Of a stretch of DNA of 64,000 bases, positions 23,519 to 36,404 are shown piece after piece. The notes beneath the pieces were generated by a model. The model was not told where the DNA came from. It was given only the letters and a program-made list of their open reading frames with translations, and did no database searches. Positions within the stretch are counted from its first letter, which is position 1. Each line of letters begins with the position of its first letter. A program made the translations under genes and the position numbers. The stretch covers positions 23,025,792 to 23,089,791 of the forward strand of contig NC_079511.1 of assembly GCF_000801105.2 (NCBI RefSeq), written 5' to 3'. The DNA comes from Raphanus sativus (lineage: Eukaryota > Streptophyta > Magnoliopsida > Brassicales > Brassicaceae).

Positions 23519-24307
23519 CACAAGACGCCTTGGCAGAACCAGACCACATTACGCAGACGAGACCAAATTTTCTTACTTTTTAATCTGAGATAACCGACAA
23601 AACAGAAGCAACCCAAAATCGAATGTGATACGAAATTATTTTGGATACTAGCCAATTCCTAAATTTTTTTTCTTTTTTTGATCAAAAACCAATTCCTAAT
23701 TTTATCACTCGAATCTAACTGAAAACTGAACAAATTTATATTTCGACAAATCCTAAACCTTTAAAACCAAAGAACTAAACTCCAACCGAACAGAAAAACA
23801 ATGGTCAGGGCCAGGGAGACCAAACAATAGTTCGTAGTCTGTCATCTTTAAATTTTTGTGTAAGAACCGAATGAATCAAAGGTTCAGTTGTTCTTTGCTT
23901 ACTCATACTCTTTCACGGTATGCGACGAGCTTTTGCACATGTTTCTTGGTTTGTAGATTATCCTGAACTCATCTTTTTGAATTATGCATGAAAGTTTAAT
24001 TGTAATTGAGAAACGTACAATTAAATAACATGCGGCTAATTTTGAAAATAACATCCCTTGTACTATTTTCTTCTGGTAAAATAGTATATGATATAGATGT
24101 TTTAGTAAAGTAAGCATTGCTTATCCTTTCTTAAAATGATGTCATGTCAATACCATAATCCGACCACTGGAAGCACCAACAGTGTTTTACATCACACAAT
24201 CAAAAGAAGAAGAGAAAAAGGCAGAGAACTGAAATGTAGATTAAGTCGATAGAAACATTGGAAAATATGATAGACTAATGAAACCTAACACTTGTGAGCA
24301 ATATCTC
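23519..24307. other. Intergenic DNA between the hAT-like element and TAF15
   Basis: No gene was seen. The stretch lies downstream of the minus-strand TAF15 stop codon and includes its 3' UTR. Confidence 0.5.
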
Positions 24308-27198
24308 TCAATTACGGTACCTGCTTCCACGACTGTAGTCTCTGTCTCGGTCTCTGTTCCGATCATGGTCATAGTCATAGTCACGATCCTTGCCTCCTCT
24401 TTCCCTCTCTCGACTTCTGCTTCTGCTTCTCCGTCTATCCTTATCGTAGTTATGATGATCTCTATGCTTATCTCTACGGTCTCTTTGCCTGTCCCTGCTC
24501 CCCTCTCTTCCATCTCTTTCAACACCTGCCACAGATAGATACAAATTGTCAACACCGAATAAACACATTGGATCATGGTTTTTTTTTGTGAAAAGCGGCA
24601 AACAAACATCTTGGGAGAACTACATCACTAAGTTTAAGACCTTAGCATAACTTTTTCATCTTTGTTGTCTTCTTTTTTATATATATTCAGTTAAGAGAAG
24701 AGAGCTCTTCAAGGATTCACTGGAGAGTCCCTCAAGGATTGGGCTAGGTATATCGCAGCAAGTTTAATGTGCGATTTCAAGTAAATCCTTTCAAATATAT
24801 TTATTTTACTAGAGTGTTCTCTAGATGACTACCAGGAAAATTCTTTGAGGACTATCTTTAGTCTTTACTAAACAATGTTGTGGCAGATTGCTTGCATAGA
24901 GTAGTTCTATGAGTTGAAGTTGAAAAGAAATTACCTAATTCCTCGACTTCCCACCCAGCACGACCAGCAGCAACAGCAGGTCTGGCGTCAGCCTGGTTTG
25001 TTTTAACACGGTACTTCTTCTTCAGATTGCCAAACTCATCATACATTTCACCATCATCCTGAATTTTTTATGACATCATAAGTTAAATGCTATTAACAAA
25101 AGCTGAGAACTCAATGCAACAGAAGTAGTGACAAAGAACTCTTAAGTAAAAGCATATTTTACTTCTTCAGCCTCACGCCTACGTCTCTTCGTTTCTTCTA
25201 ATTCTTGTTCATCCAACTCCTTGTAGCCACCACCACGACCTCCCCTATATAGAGAAAACAAATGAATAAGCACGGGTCTGAGGTCTCTCAAGAGAACAAC
25301 AGCCAACCAAGCTGAAAACACAACGTTTCTTAATGCAACACTAATTTGGCAACCATAAAACATTTCAAATGAGCAACCACATTTTGATGTAGCAGGAGCT
25401 TTCTCATACTGAACAAATTAACAAAGATAGCACTCGGTCAAATTTCAGAAGAGAATCTTGTGTCCCCTTTTCGAGTTATCTTCGAGGCCATGTCTAAAGA
25501 TGAATAAGCTGACAAGAAGACTATACTATTATCGAACAATAATCTTATATGTGTATCCTAAATTCCCCGCAAAAGTATCTATAATACCAATCCTCAACCT
25601 GAATACTACAAAAGAACAATACAAAGGCAAGCTTGTCATTGACATTGAGTCATACCTCACACCACCTTCATTCTGACCAGGTTTATTGGTGTTGCAGACA
25701 TTACACTTTAAACGCTTAGCCCAGTTGACATTGCCGCACCTGATAATTAAAATATTAGAACAAAAGGAACGGATTGCTCTAGCTTTGAAAACCAAATTCT
25801 ATGCCACTAAAGACCGGAACCAAAGCATCATATATACCCACAGCACAAGTACGCATTATGCATAAGAACCCAATGAAAACAGTCTATTAGCTAAACTAGT
25901 AGAAAAATAGCATAAACTTCTATTTAACCTAAAGTCTTACTTTGTATTTGACACAAAAAAATTGAATGCAGACTCTTCACGAATAACTTCCTCAAAAGAA
26001 TCTAAAATTCAAGTTACTAGACTCAAAAAACAGCCCACCCATGTCTAACAATCAGCTTTTTCAGTATGACAACCATCTGCAGACAATTTTCGACACTACA
26101 ATCAACATTCAAAAGAAGAGCATCAAAAACATGGGGATACAAACTAATATTATTTATTTCCATACATACATCCAACTAATTAATTTTATATCTGGTAGCA
26201 CCATATGCCAATGGAATGTCCTCTTTTGCAATGAAATACAAACTATCTATTGCCATGGATTTTAATCAAGTGTTAAACGCTCAAAGTGAACCAACTATTT
26301 ATTTCAGACATAATCAGATTGCTTACATTGGACAAGACCAATCATTAGGACCAAAAAGACCAGTAGAAGCACCCTTCCCCGGTGGCCCACCATCAGCACC
26401 TCCACCTCGACCCCTTCCACGGCCCCCACCACCCATGCTGCCACCAGAAGCTCCAGCTGGTCTAGCAGTTCCACAGCGGTTACAAACCCCACGGAACGCA
26501 AAATTCACGTTTGTACAACTGCCAATAGAAGAACGAGGGCTAAAAACACTAGGAAATAAAGAGCTTAACAAAAGAAACAAAGAGCTAGACGAAGCTCCTC
26601 ACCGATATATGACATCATCACAGACCTGGTATTTGGGCACATCCAGTCACCATCTTGCTGCCACGGCTTGGCAGAAGTATCACCCTGACCTCTCCCACCT
26701 CCATTAGTTTCCTTACTACTAGCAATAGCACCTCCATCGAATCCAAAACCCTCACTCGGATAATCTCCTCCTCCTCCTCCACTTTTGCTCTTGGACTCAG
26801 CCATAAAGACTCCAATAAGGCTTCCATGGAAGTCTTTGTTGTTGAACCAGTCAACAGCAGCCAAAGCAGCATGCGGGTCCTCATAGGTAACAGTAGCATC
26901 TCCTTTCGGCTCATCAGTCTCTTTGTCTCGGTACAGCCACACCTTGGGAGTACCAGTCCGCTTATCTCTCTACAAAACCAAAGAGTAAGAATCTCTGACA
27001 TGTTGTGGATAAAAAAAAAAAAAACAGAAGCAAACCAATGAGTGAGTACCTGGCAGGCTAATAATACCATACCTTTAGTAACCCAATGGTTCCAAAATAC
27101 TCAGCTAACATATTCTCATCGGTTCCTAATGGGAGATTCGACACGTAGACTGATCCATTCGTAGGAGCTCCTCCTTTCGTTGAATATCCAGCTGCCAT
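24308..27198 (-). CDS. TAF15: TAF15 (TATA-binding-protein-associated factor 15), RRM and RanBP2 zinc-finger protein
   Basis: Seven coding exons were rebuilt on the minus strand: 27198-27073, 26969-26626, 26518-26327, 25739-25656, 25244-25163, 25058-24935 and 24525-24308. All have GT-AG borders and together give 1170 bp (389 residues plus stop). An RRM spans about residues 14-95 (SVYVSNLP, then WLYRDKETDEPKGDATVTY). Two RanBP2-type zinc fingers follow: GDWMCPNTSC to CNRCGTARP at about 149-178, and NDWSCPMCGNVNWAKRLKCNVCN at about 215-243, with a glycine/arginine-rich stretch between them. The tail is rich in RS, RD and RE dipeptides. This matches Arabidopsis TAF15 (At1g50300) along its length. 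The family binds RNA and joins TFIID-linked and FLC-regulating functions in the nucleus. The gene looks intact. Confidence 0.94.
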
Positions 27199-27231
27199 CC
27201 TTTTAATCCAATTTCATCAAAATTCACGAAT

Positions 27232-27571
27232 CTGTAGACGATAACACACACAAAAGTTCACAACTGTTTGATCATACCAAGCAATATACATAGAGAGACT
27301 GATATAGACTGACGCCTCATCTAGAAGAGCTATATAGACATTCAAGACGGAGAGATCGATACGAAACTTGAAAGCGTGTAAACGAGTAAAAACAATTTTA
27401 TATATGCATCGACGTCAACGAGTGAGCCATAGGAGTAGATTTAACACTAAGGATCGAAGAACCTCGAAACTTGAGCTCTCAAAAATCATTAGAAAGAGAA
27501 AGAAAAAACGAGAGAGATACAATGTTCGATCCAGTACGAGAAAGGATGAATAGAGCGGGAGAAGAATCTAA
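27232..27571 (-). other. TAF15: 5' UTR intron of TAF15
   Basis: On the minus strand a donor (CGCTG then GTTAGATT, exon end 27572) and an acceptor (GTCTACAG then ATTCG, exon start 27231) delimit a 340-bp intron upstream of the ATG at 27198. The short leader exon lies at about 27572-27650. A leader intron is common in plant RNA-binding-protein genes. Confidence 0.65.
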
Positions 27572-27661
27572 CCAGCGATTAGGATGAGGCGGCGATGGAG
27601 AGTTCGTCGGATTAGGGTTTGCAGTCGACTCACCGAGATATCTCGCGAATAAAGAAAGCAC

Positions 27662-28795
27662 TTACATTTCCATAAGGGTAACTTCAATTGCTTTGTGGTT
27701 ATTTGAAATTCGATTTTTCTTTTCTCTTTTAAATTATGGTGTATGTTTTTTTTTTGAGCGAACTGGTTCTCTCCTAGCTCATTTTTTCTTTTGGTTGATT
27801 GTTTCATACGATCTTAAAGGCTTAAAAGGTTGTCGAATTTTTTTTTTGAAAAAAGCGTTTGTTTAATTGTAAAATACTATCATGTTTAATTATATAAATT
27901 TTGTTTCATAAAATGTTATCAAGTTTAATTTTACAAAAAAAATATTTCAAAAAATAATTCCAAATTTAATTTTGCGAAAGTCGTTTTATGAAATGTTGTC
28001 GAGCTTAAGTTTATGAAAGTTATTTCGGCTGCACAAGAATTGTGTTTGGAAAACTCACATTTTGCTGCTATTTTCGGACTTAGTTTCCGAGTTTTTTTAT
28101 CAAAAATTGAAGCTGCAAGAGCTTTATTATCATGAGCAAACTTAACTGGAAATTTTCTTGTTTTCGTAGGATTGATCCAGGAGAGTTTTGGATATATATA
28201 ATTTTTTCGAAGTAAGCTTAGTAGAAAATACTGTGAATTCACAGCATATGTTGCTAAATAAGCAATGCTTAATTTTTTCCGATATATTATGTTTCAGAAA
28301 ATATTTTAGCAGTAATGGATACGGTTTCCAATTTTCCTATGTCTACTCTCTGTCAGCCGTTTTAGTTTTTAGGTGATTCTGCAGAAATCAATTTCGTTTC
28401 TCCGAAAGTTATTCTGAAGAAGTACAACAGTGAGGTGTTATTGGTAACCAGGTTTGTTGTGCTTCTTTTCCGCTAGTAATCTAGAATTTTCCGCAATTTT
28501 GGGAAATGGAAGTTTTATTTTTCGAAGATTTCGTTAAAAAAAAATTAGTGAACATCCTATACGTCGAGATTTCTCCAACTAAATGAAGAGACGAATCTTA
28601 CAAAGTTTGATAGATTTTATTGTTGCCATTTATGTTTAGACAAAGAAATCACAACTCATTTTGGTGTCCTTTTTGGGGGCAAAAAAATCGCGATTAGGTT
28701 TTCGATTTCGTGAAGCGCTGTGGCACTTGGCTTAGCGTTGGCCATAAGAGCGGTCGCTGTTGTACTGTGTTACCAGCGTTGTTGATGTTTTCAAC
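27662..28795. other. Intergenic DNA with degenerate short repeats
   Basis: At about 27865-28020 a phrase like TTTCATAAAATGTTATCAAG recurs about three times in altered form. No gene was found. The right part is the target region of the hAT-like insertion at 28804. Confidence 0.5.
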
Positions 28796-28803
28796 ACGAG
28801 CTG

Positions 28804-29500
28804 TAGAGATGGCAATTAGGTTCTCTCGTCCGGTCCCGTCCCGAACCGCTGCGGGTTCGACTTCTGGTGGTATACGGCGGGCCTGTCCCGTGCGGGATGC
28901 GGTCCTCAAACTAGCTGCCCAATCCCGTACCGCGAAATATGCAGGCCTTCGCGGGCCGTCCCGCGGGACATCGAATATTACATTGCTTATTTATACATGC
29001 ACAAACAAACATAGACATGAATTGATTTTCATCTTGCACATGATCGAGTATACTCTTACAAGATCAATACATTAAGCTTATACAAAACAAATGTATTTAT
29101 TATCATTTATGATGGTTTGAAGAAGCTCTACCAGTGCAGATTAGAGGCTCTTGGGAGACCGGAAGCATCATTGACACTGAAACCACCATCAATGGAGTTC
29201 CATAGTGTCTAATCTCTCTCTCTCTCTATCTTTCTCTCTCACTCTCTCTCTCTCTCTCTCTCTTTCTCTCATGTGAAAGCATAAATGGAGACTTAGGATT
29301 GCCGCAAAATCCCGCGGTTTAACCCATCCCGCTTTCGACCCGTCCCATTTTGAGCCCATCCCGCTTTGAACCCGTCCCGCTTTGAGCCCGTCCCACAAGG
29401 CCCGCAATTTTGCGGGCCTATCAAATGGAGGCCCAATCCCGCCCCGCAGCAAGCCTTTACGGGCCAGACCCGCGGTCCAGGTCCTTGATTGCCATCCCTA
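28804..29500. mobile_element. hAT-type non-autonomous element with perfect 8-bp duplication
   Basis: The 8-bp repeat ACGAGCTG flanks it on both sides (28796-28803, 29501-29508). The termini are inverted: left TAGAGATGGCAATTAGG, right reverse complement TAGGGATGGCAATCAAGG. The interior is GC-rich with repeated CCCGTCCC/GGGACGGG phrases and a (CT)n run at about 29213-29270. It encodes no transposase. Eight-bp duplications and these ends fit the hAT superfamily. Confidence 0.85.
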
Positions 29501-29508
29501 ACGAGCTG

Positions 29509-31072
29509 TGAGTTTATCTTTCATATTTCTAGACATTATTTCGATCAAGCATTTTGCGGCTGTAAATTAGAGTAATCCGCCCTCCTCCTTCTAATGCCAA
29601 ACTGTATGAACCAAAATTCACACTGCCAAATAGAGGTTCTCAATTTTTTTCTGAGGATCCGGATTCTCTTCAAGGACCACCGACAAGTGATCAAATAAAC
29701 GTGGAAAATACAAAAAAATATTAAAAATTTAAGAAAAATGGATCATATTTCGAATATGCGTATGAGCGTTTCATAGACAAAAACATACAGGAAGTTTGTC
29801 TGGAAACGAGATTACGACGAAGGAAATCAAATAACATGAGCAATAAAACCTAACTATGTTAGCTAGCATAACCACCTATGTCGTGAAAGACCTATGTGAA
29901 CCGCAGTTCGCTTAGAAAAAGACGAAAAAGATGAAAAAGGCTTCAATGATTTTGGATTGGACCTTACGAATGGCTGCCTACATACCCCTTCTAAAGATCA
30001 AGCCGAATATAGTTCAATTTGAAAATAGTTTGAACAAAAGATCGAACTGCCTTTGCGAGTTCGTCGAGTGCAAGTGGTAGAAATAAAGCATGTCGAAAAT
30101 AATGTCTAAGGTTTCTAAGTGCAATGAGTTATTTTTTCTGTGTCGTTGGTCTTATGAACTGATAAACATTAATTTACTAAGTTGAGGGTATGATGGTGTT
30201 AAGTTAGCCAGTGTCGCCTTGACGTTTGATTTGAAATTTTACGAGAAAATAACAAAAACTCCGATTGAGATGAAACAAAAGACATTTCGACCGAGATTCA
30301 AAGAGATACCACTTTATTTTTCTAAAACAACATATAACTAATTATAAAAAGTACCAAAATATATTCACAAATTATAATAAATTGAACTAAATGCAATTAA
30401 CAAAACTGATTTGATTTTATATTTTAAAAATTCAAAATGCAAAAAAATATTTATAAGTACGGAAAAATACCTAGTAATCCAGTAATTAACAAAACAGTAA
30501 ACACTGTTGGTTGGGTATTTTTTTTTTTGGTCAACTGTTGGTTGGGTATATATGCGAATAGGTACATCACATGTGGGTAGGTACATTACATATGAATAGG
30601 TACAACACATGTGGATAGGTACATCACATAGGAAAATATGACCACTCCTCTCTCTAATGCTTGGATAAAAAAACGACTAATCTGGGTTAACACGATTAAT
30701 ATTAATTTGTACTTAGTGTTTTATTATTATTTATTATTTATGTCATAAGGCTTGGATTAAAAATACTAATATCGAAGTTCATATAAAATTTTGTCAACTA
30801 CAAGATCTGTCGACACAAAAATATATCGTAGATTACGATAAGATATGCATATAAGTCAAATTCACAATGAACTTTGAATAGGATATTTTTACTTTTGTCA
30901 TGTTACGTGTAATCATTGATATTAGCGACCTAAAATAAAGAATAATATAACCTTCAAAGATTTCACTCGCAGAGCAAAGCAAAAAGGACTATAAATCAGA
31001 CATATTACTCCCTGAGTATTACATCTTGCTTCATATAAGAGTTTGTTTTTTCACATTTTTCAGCATATATAC
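29509..31072. other. Upstream region of HEMB2, no other gene seen
   Basis: The region contains a short tandem array near 30557-30631 and otherwise AT-rich DNA. No clear TATA box was assigned. Confidence 0.5.
30557..30631. repeat. Short tandem array (unit about 18-20 bp)
   Basis: Four imperfect units each contain ATAGGTACATCACATG or a close variant (ATTACATA, ACAACACATG). Confidence 0.65.
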
Positions 31073-33658
31073 ATGACGTCGTCTATGTTTAGATCTCCTG
31101 GCAAAATTCCGACGATGAAAGGGTTTGAACATAAGAGCTACTTGGGCCTGAAAGCAGCATCGTCTAACGTGAGAATCAATCCTTTCCGACGAACAGAAGT
31201 TTCTTGTCAACTGCAAAGGATCGACTCCTCCTCCATGACATGGCCGGTAATTGCCCACGAGGAGGTTCTGGTAAAGAGTAAACCAGCGGAGCCTGAGATT
31301 CATCAGCATCTTGTACGTAAACATTTTTCTCTAACAATGTTGTAGCTGAAGGGGCGTATTAGTTGACAATCCGAATAAAAGTGACTTTCATTTCCCAGTC
31401 CAAACATTGTCAAAACGGAGAGTGGACTGAAATATCCAATTTAGCAATGATTTTTTTGGTCCGAAGAAATGCCTCGCCCTATAATACCTTAGATTACACT
31501 AACAAGCAAAAAGAAAAACACGTTCTCCTTTTGGCTTTAAATTTGTTTTGTTCTTCACAATTTAATGCGAGTTTAACTGTTGTTTAGCACCTAAGCCGAC
31601 GCGCACGTCGTAACCGCAAGTCCCCTACTCAGAGAGCTGCCTTTCAAGAAACTAATATCTCTCCTGATAATTTCATATACCCGGTCTTCATTCATCAAGG
31701 TGAGTTTGAGTTTTCGTTGAGAACTAATACGGTTACAAAAAGAAAACATTAATAGTTTTTGTGCATTAACATCTCTCCTTTTGTTTTACGTGACTATATA
31801 CATTGGAGTCTCGCAGGTGAGGTAGACATTCCGATAAAAACAATGCCCGGACGTTACATGCTTGGCTGGAGACACGGCCTCATGGAAGAAGTGAGTATTG
31901 TGTCTTTTCAAAAAATTAGACTGTACAACTGATGTCTTCTCATTTTACTTGCATATCATTTTGATCACGATTTTTCTAACAACCCTTCCTGTGTGTATTT
32001 TGGGAGGAATATAGGTTGCAAGGGCAAGAGATGTTGGTGTGAATAGCATAATGTTGTATCCTAAAGTTCCTGATACGTTAAAGGTTTCAACACTTTCTTC
32101 TTCTTTATAATCAACCCGCCTGAAGTTCCCATACATTTAATAATAAATTAACCTCTATAATAGTCTCCAACAGGAGAAGAGGCTTTCAACGACAATGGTC
32201 TGGTGCAACAAACAGTTCGTCTTCTCAAAGATAGATTCCCTGATCTCGTAAGATACATGTAGTTATGTCCTCTTAGCTCACTAGGTAGAGGAAGTGGTCC
32301 TAACATGATTTTGATCTTTTTTCTTCTAATTTCAAAAGGTTATTTACACTGATGTCAATTTTGACGAGTACTCTTCTAGTGGCCATGGTGGGATCATAAG
32401 AGAAGATGGTAATTAATGTTTTATGTATTTTTATATTTTAAATAAAACAAGATATTTTCCGTAGTGTAATTTCCGAAACATTTTTTTTTGGTGCAAATGT
32501 TAAAAAATTTCCGAAACATTTATGGGTCTTACAGGTGTGATAATGAACGATGAAACAATTCACCAACTGCGCAAACAAGCAGTTTCTCAGGCTCGAGCTG
32601 GAGCAGATGTTGTTTGTACCAGTGAGATGTTAGATGGTCGTGTTGGTGCGGTTCGTGCAGCTCTGGATGCTAAGGGGTTTCACCATGTTTCCATCATGTC
32701 TTACTCTGTCAAGTAAAATACTAGTTAAAATTTCATCTTACTTTGTTTTCTTTATTAATTCCAACCTAATTAATTGTAGTGACTCTACCAACAGGTATAC
32801 TAGTTCATTGTATGGCCGTTTCCGCAAAGTGCAATTGGACAAGAAAACGTAAAACCACTATATTGATGTTTGCCTTGACATTTTTTCTTTTTTGAAAAAG
32901 GGTTTGCCTTAACATGTAATTAGTATCTATTTCCTATTGAAACCAAAATATTTATTATTTAAAAATATTTTTTTTGGTCAAATATTATTTTAAAATATTA
33001 ATAATCATAAAAACTCACACCAAATGTAAACTTTGTTTGCGTTTAGTATTTTCGTTTACACTTTGCCAAAATGTTTCAATGAAAAAACATAACAAGATTT
33101 GTGTTTTCGCCAAAACGATTTGTGTTTAAGAATCTGAAAATGTTATAAATTATTATTTTTACATGTAAATCAGTTTACTCAAATTAAGGGCGGTTGAAAC
33201 CAGTACCAACCTAAATGGATAATTTCGTCTTGTGTGTGTATTTATTATGTTACAGTACTTTGGTTTGCTTGCCCTACTAATTGATTCGTAATGGTTGTTA
33301 ACTTTGAGTAACCAGTTATCAGCTAAACCCAGCAAATTCAAGAGAGGCATTGTTAGAAGCACGAGAAGACGAAGCTGAAGGAGCAGACATCCTAATGGTG
33401 AAGCCAGCGCTTCCTTCTCTCGATATCATACGTTTGTTGAAGGATCAAACTCTGTTACCCATTGGAGCTTGCCAGGTTTCTGGTGAGTACTCAATGATAA
33501 AAGCCGCAGGACTTCTAAAGATGATAGATGAGGAAAAAGTTATGATGGAATCATTGATCTGCTTACGCCGAGCTGGTGCCGATCTCATTCTTACTTACTT
33601 TGCCCTTCAAGCTGCTACAATACTATGCGGCGAAAATAAAAGAAATTATTTCAACTAG
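31073..33658 (+). CDS. HEMB2: HEMB2, delta-aminolevulinic acid dehydratase-like protein
   Basis: Nine exons give an intact 407-residue frame: 31073-31312, 31588-31699, 31817-31890, 32015-32083, 32164-32247, 32339-32408, 32535-32712, 32795-32848 and 33316-33658, all GT-AG. The ATG at 31073 (MTSSMFRSP) is chosen because it matches the Arabidopsis HEMB2 (At1g44318) start. ALA dehydratase joins two 5-aminolevulinate molecules into porphobilinogen in plastid tetrapyrrole synthesis. Residues 1-75 probably form a transit peptide. Both active-site lysines are present (K276 in SIMSYSVK, K323 in MVKPALP). Several positions differ from the active enzyme HEMB1: GHD is GHG (209-210), SPSDMMDGR is CTSEMLDGR (244-252), YGPFR is YGRFR, and the loop before KKTYQ is shorter. 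Activity may be weak or altered. An AATAAA lies at 33720-33725. Confidence 0.93.
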
Positions 33659-33725
33659 TCTTCCATTATTTGCGTTTTTTCCACTACCAGAATTATACAG
33701 CTTGAAAAACTTTTGTTAGAATAAA

Positions 33726-34794
33726 AATGTACTTGTTACACATATACGCAAACTCAGAAATTGACTAAACTTCTTAAATATCTTCCATTCATTGAGATTT
33801 ATCTTGTACTATTGATATTCTCATGTATCTTTACAACATATTCCTTAAGGACACAGCAATATCCCAATTCGAACAAACAATATGTTTTCTATGTTTTTCG
33901 TCTTTACGTAAAGCTGGCTACGCAGAGGCGGGCCTACCGACTACGTATGCATGCTTGCGAATTACTGTGGTATCTTTTCAAATATTTTAAATGCAGTTTC
34001 TTCCCCCAAAACCTTAATTTATCGACAATTTCAACGTTTAAATGACATTCATTTGACGTTACTTGTGATTCGTAACTTCATTTGCAAGCTAAGAATTAAA
34101 TATGGAAGTGGAAAATACCAAGATTAAATCTTAGATCAATCCTTAAACTGCTACAAACTCTTATGTATGTGGCGGAAAAAAAGAGATTAATATATCTCAC
34201 GCAGTCCAAGACAAATATTGACCCAAAAAACTAAGTAATCTTCCTCGTCTATATGCTTTCGAATTCCGCATTTTTCTTCTTGAATTTTGAGAATTGTCAA
34301 CCTTTGCAGTTATCTTCAGTTGACGTTACTGCTCTTTGTTTCATTTGCAAGCAAGGAATCAAATATGAATGATCTGTTGTGAGTAGCATAAATCTTAACT
34401 GATCGTGGTGAGTTTAACCTACCAAATTAGCATATACACATTCCAATATATCCCATATAAAATCCCAAAAAGTTGATCGAAATTGTTAGAACTTATTTTC
34501 ATCCAGAAAGTTCACGAGAGAACTTAGATTACACAAGTATAATCAAACTTGCTCTGTTACGTAAACCAAAAGAAAATAGAGTCATTGATTTGGAACTTCG
34601 TATTTAACAAAAGAAAGTAAAATAATATTGGACAAGAAAAAGAAAACAGAATAAATCTGAAAACTTTTTTTTAAAACAAACAAAAAGCTATCTATTACTC
34701 AAATTTGAAGTGTTTTGATAAGTAGACCGGAATAAAGTAACCAATAAAATAAAATTCTGTGTGGAAAGATCTTGTCGTCCTAGCTAAAGAGTGA
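33726..34794. other. Intergenic DNA after HEMB2, no gene seen
   Basis: Only short unsupported frames occur. The right end borders the copia remnant at 34798. Confidence 0.5.
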
Positions 34795-34797
34795 AAT

Positions 34798-36232
34798 TTA
34801 ATTTTGCGTCATTGCTTTCATCGTGATGTTGTTGATGTGTCCCAATCTTGCATGCCACCTATTTGATTTGCTGATCTCGTTTAGGTATTGCTGTGCTGCA
34901 TCTTTGATTCCCATTCTTACTTTGTACAGTCTATTTTTCGACCTATTTGTCTTGACCAGAAGCTTGCCGTGTTGATCATGCATAGTTAAGTACTCTCTTT
35001 TCATTCTAATATCAATACCCGACTCGGTTGCCTGTCCAAGGCTTATAGTGTTGCTTTTAAGTTGAGGTGAAGTACACATCCATCATCTTTTTTGATTCTC
35101 CATTCATGTCAACAAAAGATATGGTTCTCTTTCCTTTGATATCTATTCGAGAATCATTTCCAAGTCTCACCTTCCCGGTGATCGCTGTATCAATTTGCGA
35201 GAAGTACCTTCTATCTCTAGTCATGTGGTTGCTAGCTCTGTTATCCAAATACCATATATCGTCTGCATTAGTGTTTGTCTCATACTTATCAGGTCTGCAG
35301 TTCTTTTCGTTTAGATAGACGATCTCATGCATCATTAACTCATCAGCATCTTGAGTCTCGATGTTATCATTCTCCTGAGCTTCTTGTAGTTTGAGGATCC
35401 AGTCAGGACAATCAGTGACGTAGTGTCCTACTTTGTCACACATGTAACATGTAACTCGTAACACATCTCTAACTCCATTATAGCGTCCTCTGCCTCGCCC
35501 TTTGTAGTATGATCGTCCTCCTCTGCCTCTATAATCTCTATTATAGTCTCGTTATATTGATTTGGTTGTGCTTCAGTGTTTGTATACATCATCTTCGTTG
35601 GATCTTCTTGTGGCTCTTCTTCCTCGAAAACCCACTCTTCGTATGCTTTCAACCTGCCTGTGATGTCTTCAAATCTGGTTTTATTGAGATCTAACACTTG
35701 CTCGAGAGAAGCGACGATGTGTATGTATTTTCTTCGTGGAAGGCTTGTTAAGAACTTCTTTACTAGCTTCGATTCTTCTATACTTACACCTAGGGCCGCA
35801 GATTTGGAAGCTATCTCTGCTAACTTGCCACTAAAGTCATCGATCTTCTCTGCATCCTTCATCTTTAATCTCTCAAACTCATTCATCAATGTCTGTAGCC
35901 TTGCTTCCCTGACTCGTTCTGACCCACGTGCCTAGCTTCCATACTTTCTTTACTGTTGTTAGTTCACAAACTTGTAGAACAAGTACTTCCGGTATGGGCT
36001 GAAATAAAAGGGCTATAGCCATGTTATTCTTGTCGCCTTCAAGAGTTTCTTCGTTCAAAGCTTCCCAGAATTTATGTACTTTCAAGGCAACCTTCATTCT
36101 CATTGCCCATACGGTGTAATTTGTAGAATTGAGCATCAGACATTGGATAGAAGATCCTCCTCCTTCTCTCGGTTTTGTAGACACTGCTATTATCTTGCTG
36201 CTCATCTCTTCTCTTGCTCTGATACCAGATAT
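34798..36232 (-). pseudogene. Copia gag-protease remnant, truncated before integrase core
   Basis: The order on the minus strand is gag (36244-35879, [21 protein letters not shown]; 35889-35428, KIDDFSGKLAEIASKS), zinc knuckle CYMCDKVGHYVTDC (about 35455-35410), protease LDNRASNHMT (the usual G of DxGAS is R), and the pre-integrase motif WHARLGHIN. The coding then stops at 34798. At least three frameshifts separate the blocks. No integrase core or RT is present, so the 3' half is deleted. A primer binding site and a split 5' LTR lie to the right. Confidence 0.85.
36216..36227 (-). other. Primer binding site of the copia remnant
   Basis: On the minus strand it reads TGGTATCAGAGC, complementary to the 3' end of initiator Met-tRNA. 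It sits just inside the left boundary (36233) of the split 5' LTR and confirms the minus orientation. Confidence 0.8.
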
Positions 36233-36404
36233 TGTTATCAACAATTGAAAGTAACTTGATTATAAAAAAAACTTACTATTCTTTATTAAGCTTTAGAAAA
36301 CTAAGTCAAAAACTAAAGCACTCAAAACTCTCAATCTCTAATAACTTAATCTATGTCACACTTTGACATATTCGTATATAGAGATTATAAACTCCTAACC
36401 CTAA

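Noticed and set aside
23291..23655. Minus-strand frames with phenylalanine/glycine-rich translation
   Set aside because: They come from the CCGAA repeats of the hAT-like element. The repeat composition, not coding, explains them.
24278..24609. Serine/threonine/valine-rich and methionine/threonine-rich frames over the TAF15 last exon
   Set aside because: They are other frames of the RD/RS-rich tail of TAF15.
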